Shown: in pieces, positions 8,901 to 18,162 of the stretch
Numbering within the stretch: the first letter of the stretch is position 1
Layout: the number at the start of each line of letters is the position of its first letter
Source: Aliidiomarina sedimenti
GTDB lineage: Bacteria; Pseudomonadota; Gammaproteobacteria; Enterobacterales; Alteromonadaceae
NCBI RefSeq assembly: GCF_003986955.1
Contig: NZ_PIPN01000003.1
Span: forward strand, 124,001 to 188,000
DNA length: 64,000 nucleotides
Reading direction: 5' to 3'
The notes under the pieces: model-generated
Told to the model about the DNA's origin: nothing
The model's database searches: none
What the model saw: only the letters and a program-made list of their open reading frames with translations
Program-made: the position numbers and the translations under genes

Positions 8901-9998
8901 ATGACGGATCAACAACCGCACCAGGACGTGTCGGAAGATGCGGTGCAGCGACCTGCGCCGGAATCTCCTGGACGTCTGCTCAGAGAAGGGCGCGAGCGCC
9001 TTCAGTTAACAACGCAGCAAGTGGCAGAACGTTTGCGACTGCGGCACCAGATTATTCTTGATCTGGAAGGGGACTTATTCAGTAAGTATGTGGCGGGCAC
9101 CTTTACCCGTGGCTACCTGAGATCCTATGCCCGGTTAGTCGACGTGGATGAAGAAAAAGTTCTCGCGGCCTATGCGTCGCAGGGCATCGAAGAGCCGGTT
9201 GATCAGACCATGCAAAGCTTTTCCCAGCGTGCCCGTGAACAAAGTAACGATAATCGGCTGATGCTGGTCACTTATATTATCGGCGCCGTTATTATTGGCT
9301 CTGCGGTTATATTCTGGCTGCAAAATAAAGACAGTGAAGTAGAACCGGTAGCCCAGGGCATGGCCGAACGCATGGTGTCTGAACAGGATGCCAGCGTCGA
9401 GCTTGAACCTGCCTCCAGCGAAGCCGAAAGTACCAGGGCGACCCGTGACCCCATTTTTATTGACGCCAGTGTGGTAGCTGACCGAGCTAATCGTGACCCG
9501 GAGACGGCGAGTGGCGATGCTCCCCGCAGTGCTGATGTGATTGAAAATGATCAAGCCAGTCGCGATGTCGCTGAGCGTAGCAGCGAGAATAATGCGGAGT
9601 CAGCAACCCCAGAGCCCGCCAATAGCGCGCAGGGCGACGCAGTCGAAAATGAAGCTGCAACAACGGCTGAACCTGTTGAGCCAACACCTGCCCGACAAGC
9701 GACGCCGCAACCAACTGAGGCGGAAGCTGAAGAGGCACCATTGCCGTTACCGGACGCTGAACTGGTGTTACGTTTCTCCGATGATACCTGGATTCGGATC
9801 GAGGATAACAACGGCGATGCGGTTGCATTTGGGGTGAAAGGCAGTGGTCATATTACCGAATTGAATGATCAGGGGCCGTACCAGGTTACTCTGGGCGCTC
9901 CGGAAAACGTTGAAATGTACTATCAGGGAACTTTGGTTGACTTGTCGGGCTATCGGCCTGGTCGAGTTGTTCGGATGACCCTGCCTGCAGACGAGTAG
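8901..9998 (+). CDS. rodZ: Cytoskeletal membrane protein RodZ
   Basis: Links the MreB cytoskeleton to the elongasome and maintains rod shape. The N-terminal Cro/C1-type helix-turn-helix covers about residues 22-90 ([24 protein letters not shown]). One membrane helix lies at about 120-141 ([18 protein letters not shown]), followed by a long acidic, low-complexity periplasmic linker (about 150-275, rich in Glu, Ala, Pro, Thr). A C-terminal beta domain of the DUF4115 type begins near residue 280. At 365 aa it is slightly longer than E. coli RodZ. The gene lies 22 bases after rlmN and 11 before ispG. Its RBS is weak, with a GAGG rather far upstream. Confidence 0.93.
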   Translation: MTDQQPHQDVSEDAVQRPAPESPGRLLREGRERLQLTTQQVAERLRLRHQIILDLEGDLFSKYVAGTFTRGYLRSYARLVDVDEEKVLAAYASQGIEEPVDQTMQSFSQRAREQSNDNRLMLVTYIIGAVIIGSAVIFWLQNKDSEVEPVAQGMAERMVSEQDASVELEPASSEAESTRATRDPIFIDASVVADRANRDPETASGDAPRSADVIENDQASRDVAERSSENNAESATPEPANSAQGDAVENEAATTAEPVEPTPARQATPQPTEAEAEEAPLPLPDAELVLRFSDDTWIRIEDNNGDAVAFGVKGSGHITELNDQGPYQVTLGAPENVEMYYQGTLVDLSGYRPGRVVRMTLPADE

Positions 9999-10009
9999 TA
10001 ATAGTTATC

Positions 10010-11161
10010 ATGCACCCAGAATCACCGATAAAACGTCGCCCCAGCCGTCGCATCTACGTCGGCAATGTGCCAATAGGCGACGGTGCACCTATCGCGGTGC
10101 AGTCTATGACCAATACCCTGACCACCGATGTAGCGGCCACCGTTGCGCAGGTTAACCGGTTGGCTGATGCCGGTGCTGATATTGTGCGGGTGTCCGTGCC
10201 CACTATGGATGCGGCAGAAGCGTTTAAATTAATAAAACAACAGGCGAAAGTGCCGTTGGTGGCCGATATTCACTTTGATTATCGGATCGCGTTAAAAGTT
10301 GCCGAATATGGTGTCGACTGCCTGCGTATTAACCCGGGCAACATCGGCAATGAAGCGCGTATTCGTTCTGTCATTGACTGTGCCCGCGACCACAATATTC
10401 CAATTCGGATCGGCGTCAATGGCGGCTCATTAGAAAAGGATTTGCAGGAAAAATACGGGGAACCCACAGGGCAGGCATTGCTTGAATCAGCCATGCGTCA
10501 CGTCGATATTCTGCAAAAATATGATTTCCAGGACTTTAAAGTCAGTGTCAAAGCCTCTGACGTTTTTCTGGCCGTCGACGCCTACCGCTTGTTAGCCAAA
10601 CAAATCGACCAGCCGCTGCATCTGGGTATTACCGAAGCCGGTGGCGCTCGCGCTGGTGCGGTGAAGTCGGCGGTAGGGCTTGGAATGTTGCTTGCCGAAG
10701 GCATTGGCGACACCCTGCGGGTGTCATTGGCCGCCGACCCGGTCGAAGAAATCAAAGTGGGCTTCGACATTCTGAAATCGCTGCGCATTCGCTCACGGGG
10801 CATCAACTTTATTGCCTGTCCGAGCTGCTCACGCCAGGAGTTCGATGTTATCGCCACGGTCAATGCGCTGGAAGAACGCCTGGAAGATATTACCACGCCG
10901 ATGGATGTCTCAATTATTGGGTGCGTGGTGAATGGGCCGGGTGAAGCGCTGGTTTCAGATCTCGGCCTGGCCGGGGCAAAGACTAAATCCGGTTTATATG
11001 TCGATGGTGTTCGGCAGAAAGAACGCCTGCGCAATGACGATCTGGTGGATACCCTGGAAGCTCGCATCCGTGCCGCCGTGAAAAAGCGCGATGCTGAACA
11101 ACCGATCGATATCACCATGGTCGAGGGAACGGTAGACGGCGATAGCAAGCAGCCCCTATAA
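10010..11161 (+). CDS. ispG: 4-hydroxy-3-methylbut-2-en-1-yl diphosphate synthase IspG (GcpE)
   Basis: Penultimate enzyme of the MEP isoprenoid pathway; reduces MEcPP to HMBPP with a [4Fe-4S] cluster. The cluster ligands fall at C270 and C273 ([11 protein letters not shown]) and C305 ([10 protein letters not shown]), with the cluster-coordinating Glu at the end of that motif. These are the same numbers as in E. coli. The 383-aa length is normal for the short bacterial form. It is in operon with rodZ upstream and hisS 33 bases downstream. Confidence 0.96.
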   Translation: MHPESPIKRRPSRRIYVGNVPIGDGAPIAVQSMTNTLTTDVAATVAQVNRLADAGADIVRVSVPTMDAAEAFKLIKQQAKVPLVADIHFDYRIALKVAEYGVDCLRINPGNIGNEARIRSVIDCARDHNIPIRIGVNGGSLEKDLQEKYGEPTGQALLESAMRHVDILQKYDFQDFKVSVKASDVFLAVDAYRLLAKQIDQPLHLGITEAGGARAGAVKSAVGLGMLLAEGIGDTLRVSLAADPVEEIKVGFDILKSLRIRSRGINFIACPSCSRQEFDVIATVNALEERLEDITTPMDVSIIGCVVNGPGEALVSDLGLAGAKTKSGLYVDGVRQKERLRNDDLVDTLEARIRAAVKKRDAEQPIDITMVEGTVDGDSKQPL

Positions 11162-11194
11162 TGCCGACATTTTTGACTGCAGGAAAAGACTAAC

Positions 11195-12466
11195 GTGGCC
11201 AAACAAATCCAGGCAATTCGTGGAATGAATGACATTCTGCCAGAGCAAAGCCGTCGCTGGCAGTATATAGAGCAGGTAGTGCGCACTATCGTTGCAAGCT
11301 ACGGTTATGAAGAAATTCGTATGCCTGTGGTTGAGCAGACCGATTTGTTTAAACGCTCGATTGGCGAAGTCACCGATATCGTTGAAAAAGAAATGTATAC
11401 CTTTGAGGACCGCAATGGCGACAGCCTGACCTTGCGTCCGGAAGGGACTGCCAGTTGTGTCCGCGCTGGCAATGAACACGGCCTGCTATACAACCAGCAG
11501 CAACGGCTATGGTATATGGGCCCGATGTTCCGCCATGAACGCCCACAAAAAGGGCGCTACCGTCAGTTTCATCAGGTTGGCGTTGAGGTGTTTGGCCTTA
11601 ACGGACCGGATATTGACGCCGAACTGATTATCATGACTGCGCGATTGTGGAAGCAATTAGGACTCAGCGAGTACCTTACGCTGGAACTTAATTCACTGGC
11701 CTCGAACGAGGCGCGGGCAGACTACCGCGACGCCTTAACCGCGTATCTGACCGAGCACGAAGCGGTACTGGACGAAGACAGTAAACGTCGTCTGCAGAGT
11801 AACCCACTGCGTGTGCTTGACTCCAAGAACCCGGCAATGAGCGACATGCTCAGTCAGGCACCAAAGCTTTCAGAGTACTGGGATGACGAATCACGCAGCC
11901 ACTTTGCTGCGTTATGCCAGCGCCTCGATGCGCTGGGCATTCGTTATGTTCATAACGAGCGACTGGTGCGTGGTCTGGATTATTACAACCGCACGGTATT
12001 CGAATGGGTGACCGATAGCCTCGGCGCTCAGGGTACTGTCTGTGCGGGCGGCCGTTACGATGGTCTGGTTGAACAACTGGGTGGTAAAGCGACCCCGGCG
12101 GTGGGTTTTGCGATGGGGCTGGAACGGCTGGTGCTGATGCTTGAGCAGCTCGATGCTGTGACCTTACCGCAAGCAGTCGATCTCTATGTCTCGGCAATGG
12201 GTGAGGCGGCGGAACTTCCGGCGGTGAACGTTGCCGAACGCCTTCGAGACCAGTTTCCGACGCTACGTGTGATGCAGCACTGTGGTGGTGGCAATTTTAA
12301 GAAGCAATTAAAAAGAGCGGATAAGTCTGGTGCCCGCCTGGCCCTGATTATGGGTGAGGATGAAGTGGCACGTGACGTTGTCAGTGTTAAGTTTTTACGC
12401 GAAGACACGCCTCAGCAAGAAATGAGCTGGGCACAGATAGTCGCGACCGTGAACGAATTAGTTTAA
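11195..12466 (+). CDS. hisS: Histidyl-tRNA synthetase (GTG start)
   Basis: Class II aminoacyl-tRNA synthetase. Motif 2 ([19 protein letters not shown]) and the histidine-A motif region ([15 protein letters not shown]) are clear; motif 3 is around [11 protein letters not shown]. The C-terminal anticodon-binding domain ends the 423-aa protein (E. coli 424). Translation starts at GTG 11195 with AGGAAA upstream; no nearby ATG fits. Member of the rlmN-to-der operon. Confidence 0.96.
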   Translation: MAKQIQAIRGMNDILPEQSRRWQYIEQVVRTIVASYGYEEIRMPVVEQTDLFKRSIGEVTDIVEKEMYTFEDRNGDSLTLRPEGTASCVRAGNEHGLLYNQQQRLWYMGPMFRHERPQKGRYRQFHQVGVEVFGLNGPDIDAELIIMTARLWKQLGLSEYLTLELNSLASNEARADYRDALTAYLTEHEAVLDEDSKRRLQSNPLRVLDSKNPAMSDMLSQAPKLSEYWDDESRSHFAALCQRLDALGIRYVHNERLVRGLDYYNRTVFEWVTDSLGAQGTVCAGGRYDGLVEQLGGKATPAVGFAMGLERLVLMLEQLDAVTLPQAVDLYVSAMGEAAELPAVNVAERLRDQFPTLRVMQHCGGGNFKKQLKRADKSGARLALIMGEDEVARDVVSVKFLREDTPQQEMSWAQIVATVNELV

Positions 12467-12486
12467 GAACTGAAGAGGATTTGCAG

Positions 12487-13104
12487 GTGGAACACGAAGA
12501 TCAACAGGTCGAACAGATAAAGCAATTTATGCGCGAATACGGCATCTGGATTGGTGCCGGTGTGGTTATTGGGTTGGGCTCGTTATTTGCCTGGCGTGCG
12601 TATGATGCCTCACAAATTGAAGCCCAGCAGCAGCGCACCGCAGCCTATGAGCAAATCTCACAACAGGTTCAACAAGGTGACGAGGAAGCGCTGGCGCAAG
12701 CCGAAGACGTGCTGAGTCAACTGGACGAATCCAGTCAGGCCGCCTTAGCTCACCTCCAACTGGCGCGTCAGGCAGTGGATGCAGATGATTTGAGTAGTGC
12801 AGCAGATCATCTCTACAGTGCCCAGCAAAAAGCCGGTTCCAGTGTTGTGAGTGGTTTAGCGACCACCCGCCTAGCTCGCGTGCAACTGGCACTGGGCGAA
12901 TACGATGCAGCACTGCAGAGCTTGCAACAGTCTTTACCGCAAAGCTTTACGGCTCAGGTAGAAGAGATCCGCGGTGACGTGTATCTGGCTCAGGGGAATC
13001 CTGAGCAGGCCCGTGCTGCCTATCAAGCCGCGGTCGATCTAGGTGGCGCGCAGTCGTCTCCTGGTCTGCAATTTAAATTTGAAAACCTGGCAGGTGAACT
13101 ATAG
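12487..13104 (+). CDS. yfgM: YfgM family protein, periplasmic chaperone ancillary factor
   Basis: Single-pass inner-membrane protein with a TPR-like periplasmic domain. In E. coli it associates with the SecYEG translocon and the chaperone PpiD to help outer-membrane and periplasmic proteins on their way. Here a hydrophobic helix lies at about 18-38 (WIGAGVVIGLGSLFAW), followed by Gln/Ala-rich helical repeats. GTG 12487 is chosen over TTG 12481 because AGAGGA lies seven bases before it, giving 205 aa. The stop codon overlaps the bamB start by one base, tying it to outer-membrane assembly. Confidence 0.9.
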   Translation: MEHEDQQVEQIKQFMREYGIWIGAGVVIGLGSLFAWRAYDASQIEAQQQRTAAYEQISQQVQQGDEEALAQAEDVLSQLDESSQAALAHLQLARQAVDADDLSSAADHLYSAQQKAGSSVVSGLATTRLARVQLALGEYDAALQSLQQSLPQSFTAQVEEIRGDVYLAQGNPEQARAAYQAAVDLGGAQSSPGLQFKFENLAGEL

Positions 13105-14291
13105 TGCGATTGTTGAATTGGCGAGTTGCGATAAGTGGCGTTCTGTTAAGTGTTGGGCTGGCAGCCTGTTCCAGCACCGAAGAGCCTGATTATGCCGAGC
13201 TGCAAACATTCGAAGAGCAAGTAAGTGTAAACGTAGCCTGGAAGGCCAATGTAGGGCCGGGGTCTGACGAACACTATTCCCGCTTGGCGCCAGTGTATGA
13301 CGATGGTGTTGTCTTCGCTGCTGAGCGGCATGGCAATGTGGTCGCGTTGAATGCAGATAACGGCCGACGTCTGTGGCGTCAGGACCTGACTCCAGCGACG
13401 GGGTTCTCGTTATTGGGCTTATTCCGTAAAGGGCCGCCGGCAAAACTAGCTGGTGGGCTGACGTTGGATGGCGATACCCTTTATGTGGGTAACGAGAGCG
13501 GCATGCTCTATGCGATCAATAAAGACAACGGCGAGATCCAATGGCAAAGCCAGCTCGAGGGCGAAGTAATTTCAGCCCCTGCGGTCGGTGAAGGCTATGT
13601 CGTGTTGCATCTTGGCAACGGCATGGTGGTGAGTCTGAACGCTGCTGACGGCGAAGAGCAATGGCGCCACGAAGAGGAAGTGCCTGCGTTGACTCTGCGC
13701 GGCAGTTCATCGCCGGTGATATCGGCCGGAGGCGTGATTCTGGGTACCAATAATGGGCGCGCGGCGGTATTAGTGCTGGAAAGCGGCCAGATGGCCTGGG
13801 ACGAACGCGTGGCGACTCCGTCCGGTGGCAGTGACCTCGAACGTATCGTGGATATTGATGCAACCCCTGTGGTACGTGGTGACCAGGTGTATATGCTGGC
13901 GTTTAATGGTGAGCTGGTTGCATTAGAACTGCGCACCGGTGAAGTGGTTTGGCGGCGTGATTATCAGGGGCATCGTACCCCACAGGTGGCAGGCAGTCGT
14001 ATTTTTCTGACCACCAGTGAGAGCCACGTGGTGGCGGTTGACCGGCTCAGTGGCAATGAAAGTTGGCGTTCGGCTGACCTTTACGGGCGTAGTCTGACAG
14101 AACCCGCGGTGCTTTCGGGTCAACTGGTGGTAGCCGACCGTTTTGGTTTCGTCCATTGGCTGGATCGCGATAGTGGCCAGATGATGGGACGCTACGAAGC
14201 AAGTGACCCTATCCAGGTAGCTCCCATACGGGCGGGCGATAAGGTTATTGTAATGACCATCGACGGCCGTCTAGTTGCGCTGACTGACTAG
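13104..14291 (+). CDS. bamB: Outer membrane protein assembly factor BamB (GTG start)
   Basis: Lipoprotein of the BAM complex that inserts beta-barrels into the outer membrane. A signal peptide ends in the lipobox LAAC with the lipidated cysteine at position 22. The rest is an eight-bladed PQQ-type beta-propeller, visible as repeated W-x(n)-G-x-x-V-x-A-L-x(n)-G-x-x-x-W units. The start is GTG in TAGTG, overlapping the yfgM stop by one base. At 395 aa it is the expected size. It is 31 bases upstream of der. Confidence 0.95.
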   Translation: MRLLNWRVAISGVLLSVGLAACSSTEEPDYAELQTFEEQVSVNVAWKANVGPGSDEHYSRLAPVYDDGVVFAAERHGNVVALNADNGRRLWRQDLTPATGFSLLGLFRKGPPAKLAGGLTLDGDTLYVGNESGMLYAINKDNGEIQWQSQLEGEVISAPAVGEGYVVLHLGNGMVVSLNAADGEEQWRHEEEVPALTLRGSSSPVISAGGVILGTNNGRAAVLVLESGQMAWDERVATPSGGSDLERIVDIDATPVVRGDQVYMLAFNGELVALELRTGEVVWRRDYQGHRTPQVAGSRIFLTTSESHVVAVDRLSGNESWRSADLYGRSLTEPAVLSGQLVVADRFGFVHWLDRDSGQMMGRYEASDPIQVAPIRAGDKVIVMTIDGRLVALTD

Positions 14292-14322
14292 TCAGCGCTT
14301 TCAGTTTTAGAAAGGAAATAGA

Positions 14323-15768
14323 ATGCTTCCGGTGGTTGCACTGGTGGGACGCCCGAATGTCGGCAAATCCACACTCTTTAATCGTTTAACACGTACCCGG
14401 GATGCCTTAGTTGCTGATTTCCCGGGCCTTACCCGTGACCGCAAGTATGGCCAGGCAAACTATGATGGCTATCAGTTTATCGTCATTGACACCGGTGGTA
14501 TCGAAGGCAATGAGGAAGGCATTGACCTGCACATGGCTAAGCAGTCACTGCAGGCAATTGACGAAGCCGATATTGTTTTGTTCATGGTCGATGCGCGTGA
14601 AGGGGTAACTGCAGCCGATATCGCACTTGCCGACCACTTACGCCGCCAGGACAAATCTGTCTGGGTGGTAGCCAACAAAATTGACGGTCTCGATGCGGAC
14701 TCTGCCGTTGCCGACTTCTATCAGCTTGGTCTCGGCGAGGTCTATCATATTGCCGCGGCGCATGGCCGTGGTGTGCAACAACTCCTGCAACGGACGCTTG
14801 AACCACTTCGGGAGACCTACCCGGATGTGATTACGCCGCCGAAAGAAGAGCGCGACGAAGACGAAGACACCCTGGTGCGCCAGGCTGAATACTATGCGGA
14901 TCAGCCGATTAAAATCGCCATTGTCGGCCGCCCGAACGTAGGTAAGTCAACACTGACCAATCGTCTGCTCGGTGAAGAGCGGGTGGTCGTGTTTGATATG
15001 CCCGGAACCACGCGGGATAGTATCTATATCGATATGGAGCGGGATGATCAGAAGTATGTGATTATCGACACCGCTGGGGTGCGTAAACGTGGCCGGATTG
15101 ACCTTGCGGTGGAGAAGTTCTCCGTTATTAAAACCCTGCAAGCCATTGAAGACGCCAATGTGGTGATGCTGGTGATCGACGCCAGAGACCAGATCAGTGA
15201 TCAGGACTTGAGTTTACTTGGGTTTGCTCTGAATGCCGGACGCTCAATTGTAATCACGGTGAATAAATGGGACGGGCTGGAGCAGGACGCTAAAGACTGG
15301 TTAAAGCAGGAACTCGACCGCCGCCTGGGCTTCGTTGACTTTGCCCGGATTCATTTTATTTCAGCATTGCATGGCACCAATGTAGGCCATTTGTTTGGCT
15401 CCGTTCAGGAAGCCTATAAGTCGGCCACCCAACGGGTTGGTACCGCCCAGTTAACGCAAATCATGGACATGGCTCAGGATGAACATCAGCCGCCGCTGGT
15501 TCGTGGCAGACGGGTTAAGCTTAAATACGCCCACGCTGGTGGTTATAACCCTCCGCTGGTGGTTATTCACGGCAATCAGGTGAAGTCATTGCCGAATACC
15601 TATAAACGCTATCTGATGAATTACTTCCGTAAAGCATTGAAAGTTATGGGTACGCCGATAAAAGTTGAGTTCCGTGAAGGCGCGAATCCGTATGAAGGAA
15701 AGAAAAATAAGCTGACGTTGTCGCAGCAACGCAAGCGCAAACGGATGTTACGTCACGTAAAAAAATAG
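14323..15768 (+). CDS. der: Ribosome-associated GTPase Der (EngA)
   Basis: Essential GTPase for 50S ribosome assembly. It has two tandem GTPase domains, with P-loops [12 protein letters not shown] at about residue 8 and [12 protein letters not shown] at about residue 205. The matching DTGG/DTAG switch II and NKID/NKWD base-recognition motifs are present, followed by a KH-like domain with a basic C-terminal tail ([13 protein letters not shown]). The 481-aa length is typical. AAAGGAAA lies just upstream of the ATG. It is last in its operon and runs straight into a terminator. Confidence 0.97.
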   Translation: MLPVVALVGRPNVGKSTLFNRLTRTRDALVADFPGLTRDRKYGQANYDGYQFIVIDTGGIEGNEEGIDLHMAKQSLQAIDEADIVLFMVDAREGVTAADIALADHLRRQDKSVWVVANKIDGLDADSAVADFYQLGLGEVYHIAAAHGRGVQQLLQRTLEPLRETYPDVITPPKEERDEDEDTLVRQAEYYADQPIKIAIVGRPNVGKSTLTNRLLGEERVVVFDMPGTTRDSIYIDMERDDQKYVIIDTAGVRKRGRIDLAVEKFSVIKTLQAIEDANVVMLVIDARDQISDQDLSLLGFALNAGRSIVITVNKWDGLEQDAKDWLKQELDRRLGFVDFARIHFISALHGTNVGHLFGSVQEAYKSATQRVGTAQLTQIMDMAQDEHQPPLVRGRRVKLKYAHAGGYNPPLVVIHGNQVKSLPNTYKRYLMNYFRKALKVMGTPIKVEFREGANPYEGKKNKLTLSQQRKRKRMLRHVKK

Positions 15769-15790
15769 GCAGCCTGAGCTGCCTTTTTTT
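15757..15790. terminator. Bidirectional terminator between der and hslO
   Basis: GGCAGC-CTGA-GCTGCC is flanked by an A-run (within the last der codons) and seven T. It can end der on the plus strand and hslO on the minus strand; the hslO stop codon overlaps the T-run. Confidence 0.85.
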
Positions 15791-16652
15791 ATTGCACGCC
15801 GCTTTGCTGATAGCCCTGTACGGCGGCCACATCCTCTTCGTCGTAGACATACTCAGTCAGACAATAGTCACACGTCAGGCGGATGTCGCCGTCCTGCTGT
15901 AATATATCTTTCAACTCTGCGATCGGCACGCTGTACAATGCATGCATGCTTTTTTCTTTCGAACAGCCACAAAAGAAGCGCACCGGCACCGGTTCGAATA
16001 CGCGAAGGTCTTCTTCATGGTACAAACGGTGTAGGACAACGTTCGCTTCCAGCGTATGCAGTTCGTCGGCGGTCATAGTGGTGGTCAGCGTGGCGAGGTG
16101 ATCGAAACCACGCTCAGGATCGTCTTCACCTGGTAACGCCTGGAGCAGTAAACCCGCAACCTGGGTAGCCGATGTGTGCAGCCAGACTCGGGTGTTGAGC
16201 TGCTCAGACTGGGTGAAATAGCGTTCAATGACCTGACTCAGGCTGTGGTCATCTCGGCGCACTTCAACCAGCCCCTGATAACGTTCACCGTCTTTCGGGG
16301 TGAGGGTAATAATCAGGTACGATTTCGCGCCCATCAGAGCGGCAAAGCTGTCATCAGCCGGTGTTGCCGTGAGTCGCGCAACGCCGCGCAGTAACTGGTC
16401 ATGACTACCATTGACGGTGGCAAAATTGAGCGCGCCATCGCCTTGTATCTGCAGATTAATATGGCCGTCAAACTTCAGTGTCGCGGTCAGCAAACTGGTC
16501 ACCGCCATTAACTCACCGAGTAACTGCTGTACGCCAGCGGGATAGGCATGGCCTTCTACCAGACGCTGGTAGCTTTGCTGTAACTGCACGAGTTCACCGC
16601 GCACGGGCGCATTGGCAAAGGTATAACGAATTAGACTATCGGCTGACTGCAC
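15789..16652 (-). CDS. hslO: Redox-regulated chaperone Hsp33
   Basis: Holdase chaperone switched on by oxidation, when zinc is released and disulfides form. The redox switch is present near the C-terminus as CGC (in RFFCGCSKEKS) and CDYC, the C-X-C/C-X2-C zinc centre. Several GTG codons can start the frame. I prefer GTG 16652 (MQSADSLIRYTF...) because AGAGG lies eight bases before it; the GTG at 16661 overlaps that RBS. This gives 287 aa, near the E. coli length. The RBS overlaps the stop of hslR, so the two are translationally linked. Confidence 0.94.
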   Translation of the reverse strand: MQSADSLIRYTFANAPVRGELVQLQQSYQRLVEGHAYPAGVQQLLGELMAVTSLLTATLKFDGHINLQIQGDGALNFATVNGSHDQLLRGVARLTATPADDSFAALMGAKSYLIITLTPKDGERYQGLVEVRRDDHSLSQVIERYFTQSEQLNTRVWLHTSATQVAGLLLQALPGEDDPERGFDHLATLTTTMTADELHTLEANVVLHRLYHEEDLRVFEPVPVRFFCGCSKEKSMHALYSVPIAELKDILQQDGDIRLTCDYCLTEYVYDEEDVAAVQGYQQSGVQ

Positions 16653-16663
16653 TGCGACCACCT

Positions 16664-17077
16664 CTATTGGTTCTTGAATTTGATAATATCACGCCGCTGC
16701 TTTTTATCCGGGCGGCCTTGCGGGTGGGGATTATACAATGCATTGGCTTTGCGTGCAGACGCATTTTCCTCACGTTTTGCAATGCTGGCTTCGCTTTCCT
16801 GATACATTTGCTGGGCCTCGGGCGCACCGCGCCGCCGTTCGGACAGCTCAAGTACATGGACCTCCATTCGATCGTACCCACGGGGGATAACGATTATGGC
16901 ACCGACTTCGACTGCTTTAGATGGCTTGCTACGTTGACCATTGTAACTTACCTTACCGGATTGAACGGCTTCGCGGGCCAGGGCGCGGGTTTTAAAAAAG
17001 CGCGCCGCCCAAAGCCATTTATCGAGCCGCACGCTGGCGGTGCTTTGTTTAGACTGAGCAGCTTTTAAGGAACTCAT
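16664..17077 (-). CDS. hslR: Heat-shock protein 15, S4-domain ribosome rescue factor
   Basis: Small RNA-binding protein that binds free 50S subunits carrying nascent chains and helps recycle stalled ribosomes. An S4 domain occupies about residues 15-80 (VRLDKWLWAARFFKTRALAREAVQSGKVSYNG), and the tail is Lys/Arg-rich. The ATG at 17077 has CGGAG eight bases upstream. At 137 aa it matches family size. It forms a two-gene heat-shock operon with hslO and is divergent from the gsp operon. Confidence 0.94.
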   Translation of the reverse strand: MSSLKAAQSKQSTASVRLDKWLWAARFFKTRALAREAVQSGKVSYNGQRSKPSKAVEVGAIIVIPRGYDRMEVHVLELSERRRGAPEAQQMYQESEASIAKREENASARKANALYNPHPQGRPDKKQRRDIIKFKNQ

Positions 17078-17172
17078 AACGGGACTCCGAGTCTGAAGCG
17101 GGCGACTGTAGGACGATTGTCTTATTTAAAGTGTAACATAGAGTCTTTGTTAAACCCGCTGTTGACAATTTG

Positions 17173-17202
17173 TTGCTATGCTTTTGCCTGGCAGGCTAGA
17201 AT
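17173..17202 (+). promoter_or_regulatory. Possible promoter of the gsp operon
   Basis: TTGCTA (17173-17178), an 18-base spacer and TAGAAT (17197-17202). It lies between hslR and the likely gspC start. If used, translation from the ATG at 17178 is impossible, which is one reason for choosing a later gspC start. A perfect TTGACA at 17162-17167 has no matching -10. Confidence 0.4.
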
Positions 17203-17237
17203 GTCACGCTAAACGATATATAAAAACGATAACAGAT

Positions 17238-18146
17238 GTGCAGCTAATAGAATCCCGAATCCAGCAACATTTTACTCCATCCAGACAGCGTTTATTAGCG
17301 CTGAGTCTGGCGTGGCTGTTTAGCTTGATTGCCATATGGTGGTTGGCGCAGTTAACCTGGCGCGTGCTAACTCCTGCCGAACAGGTGGTGGTTGCTCCGA
17401 TTGCGCTTCAACAGCGCGTTGGAAATGTCGAAGGTGACGCCCTGGTCGCCGTTCAGCAGCTGTATCTTTTTGGCGACCGGGTGGCCGCCGCGGAGGCAGA
17501 CGCTGAGGTGTTGGATGCACCGGAAACAACGCTTAACGTGCGCCTGGTCGGCCTGGTCGCCAGTGTGGATCCAGAACGCTCAGCGGCTATTATTGAACAG
17601 TCCGGTACTCAGCGTACCTATATTATCGGCGAACGTATTGGAAATAGCCGAGCGACGCTGGATGCGGTATTCCCGGACCGGGTTATTCTCGACAACGGCG
17701 GGCGCAGGGAGGCTCTCTATATCGAGGGGCGGGACGGTTCCGAAGCGCAGCTTAGAATGCCAGCGTCTCCGGCTGCCCAGGTAAACCAGTCTGAAAACGA
17801 GTCGACACGCTCGGAGCAGGTGGATCTTAGCGCCAACCAAGAGCTGCTTGAGGCAGTCAGTAACGTTCGTGAGAACCCGTCAGAATTACTCGAAATTATT
17901 AATGTGTCACCAGTGCGCAATGGCCAGCAGCTGACTGGTTACCGGCTGTCGCCGCGCCAGAACCGGGCCTTATTTGATGCCCTCGGGCTGCAACCCGGTG
18001 ACATCGCGCTGGCTATTAATGGTTTTGATTTGACGGAGCCTTCCGAGGCTCTGGCGGCTATGAATGAATTACAAGATGCTACGCGCGCCATTGTGCAGGT
18101 GCAGCGAGGCAATAATATCATCGACCTGGAACTGCAGGTTCCTTAG
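17238..18146 (+). CDS. gspC: Type II secretion system protein GspC
   Basis: Inner-membrane protein that connects the type II secretion platform to the GspD secretin. A membrane helix lies at about 20-40 (LALSLAWLFSLIAIWWLAQL), then a homology-region domain near 90-155 (LNVRLVGLVASVDPERSAAIIE). A C-terminal PDZ domain contains LQPGDIALAINGFDLTEP. The frame is open from ATG 17178, but that lies within the likely promoter; GTG 17238 gives a 302-aa protein with a short cytoplasmic end, as in the family. The start is uncertain. First gene of a complete gspCDEFGHIJKLMN operon. Confidence 0.88.
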   Translation: MQLIESRIQQHFTPSRQRLLALSLAWLFSLIAIWWLAQLTWRVLTPAEQVVVAPIALQQRVGNVEGDALVAVQQLYLFGDRVAAAEADAEVLDAPETTLNVRLVGLVASVDPERSAAIIEQSGTQRTYIIGERIGNSRATLDAVFPDRVILDNGGRREALYIEGRDGSEAQLRMPASPAAQVNQSENESTRSEQVDLSANQELLEAVSNVRENPSELLEIINVSPVRNGQQLTGYRLSPRQNRALFDALGLQPGDIALAINGFDLTEPSEALAAMNELQDATRAIVQVQRGNNIIDLELQVP

Positions 18147-18162
18147 GGTAACAGGTACAGGA

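Noticed and set aside
10582-11286. Minus-strand ORF of 234 codons over ispG
   Set aside because: Antisense to ispG, which keeps all cluster ligands; composition (Ser/Arg-rich) is typical of a shadow frame.
16478-17068. Plus-strand ORF of 196 codons over hslO and hslR
   Set aside because: Antisense to two clear genes whose motifs and coupling are intact.
17178-17237. Upstream ATG for gspC
   Set aside because: It lies within the likely promoter, and the added 20 residues do not resemble a GspC N-terminus.
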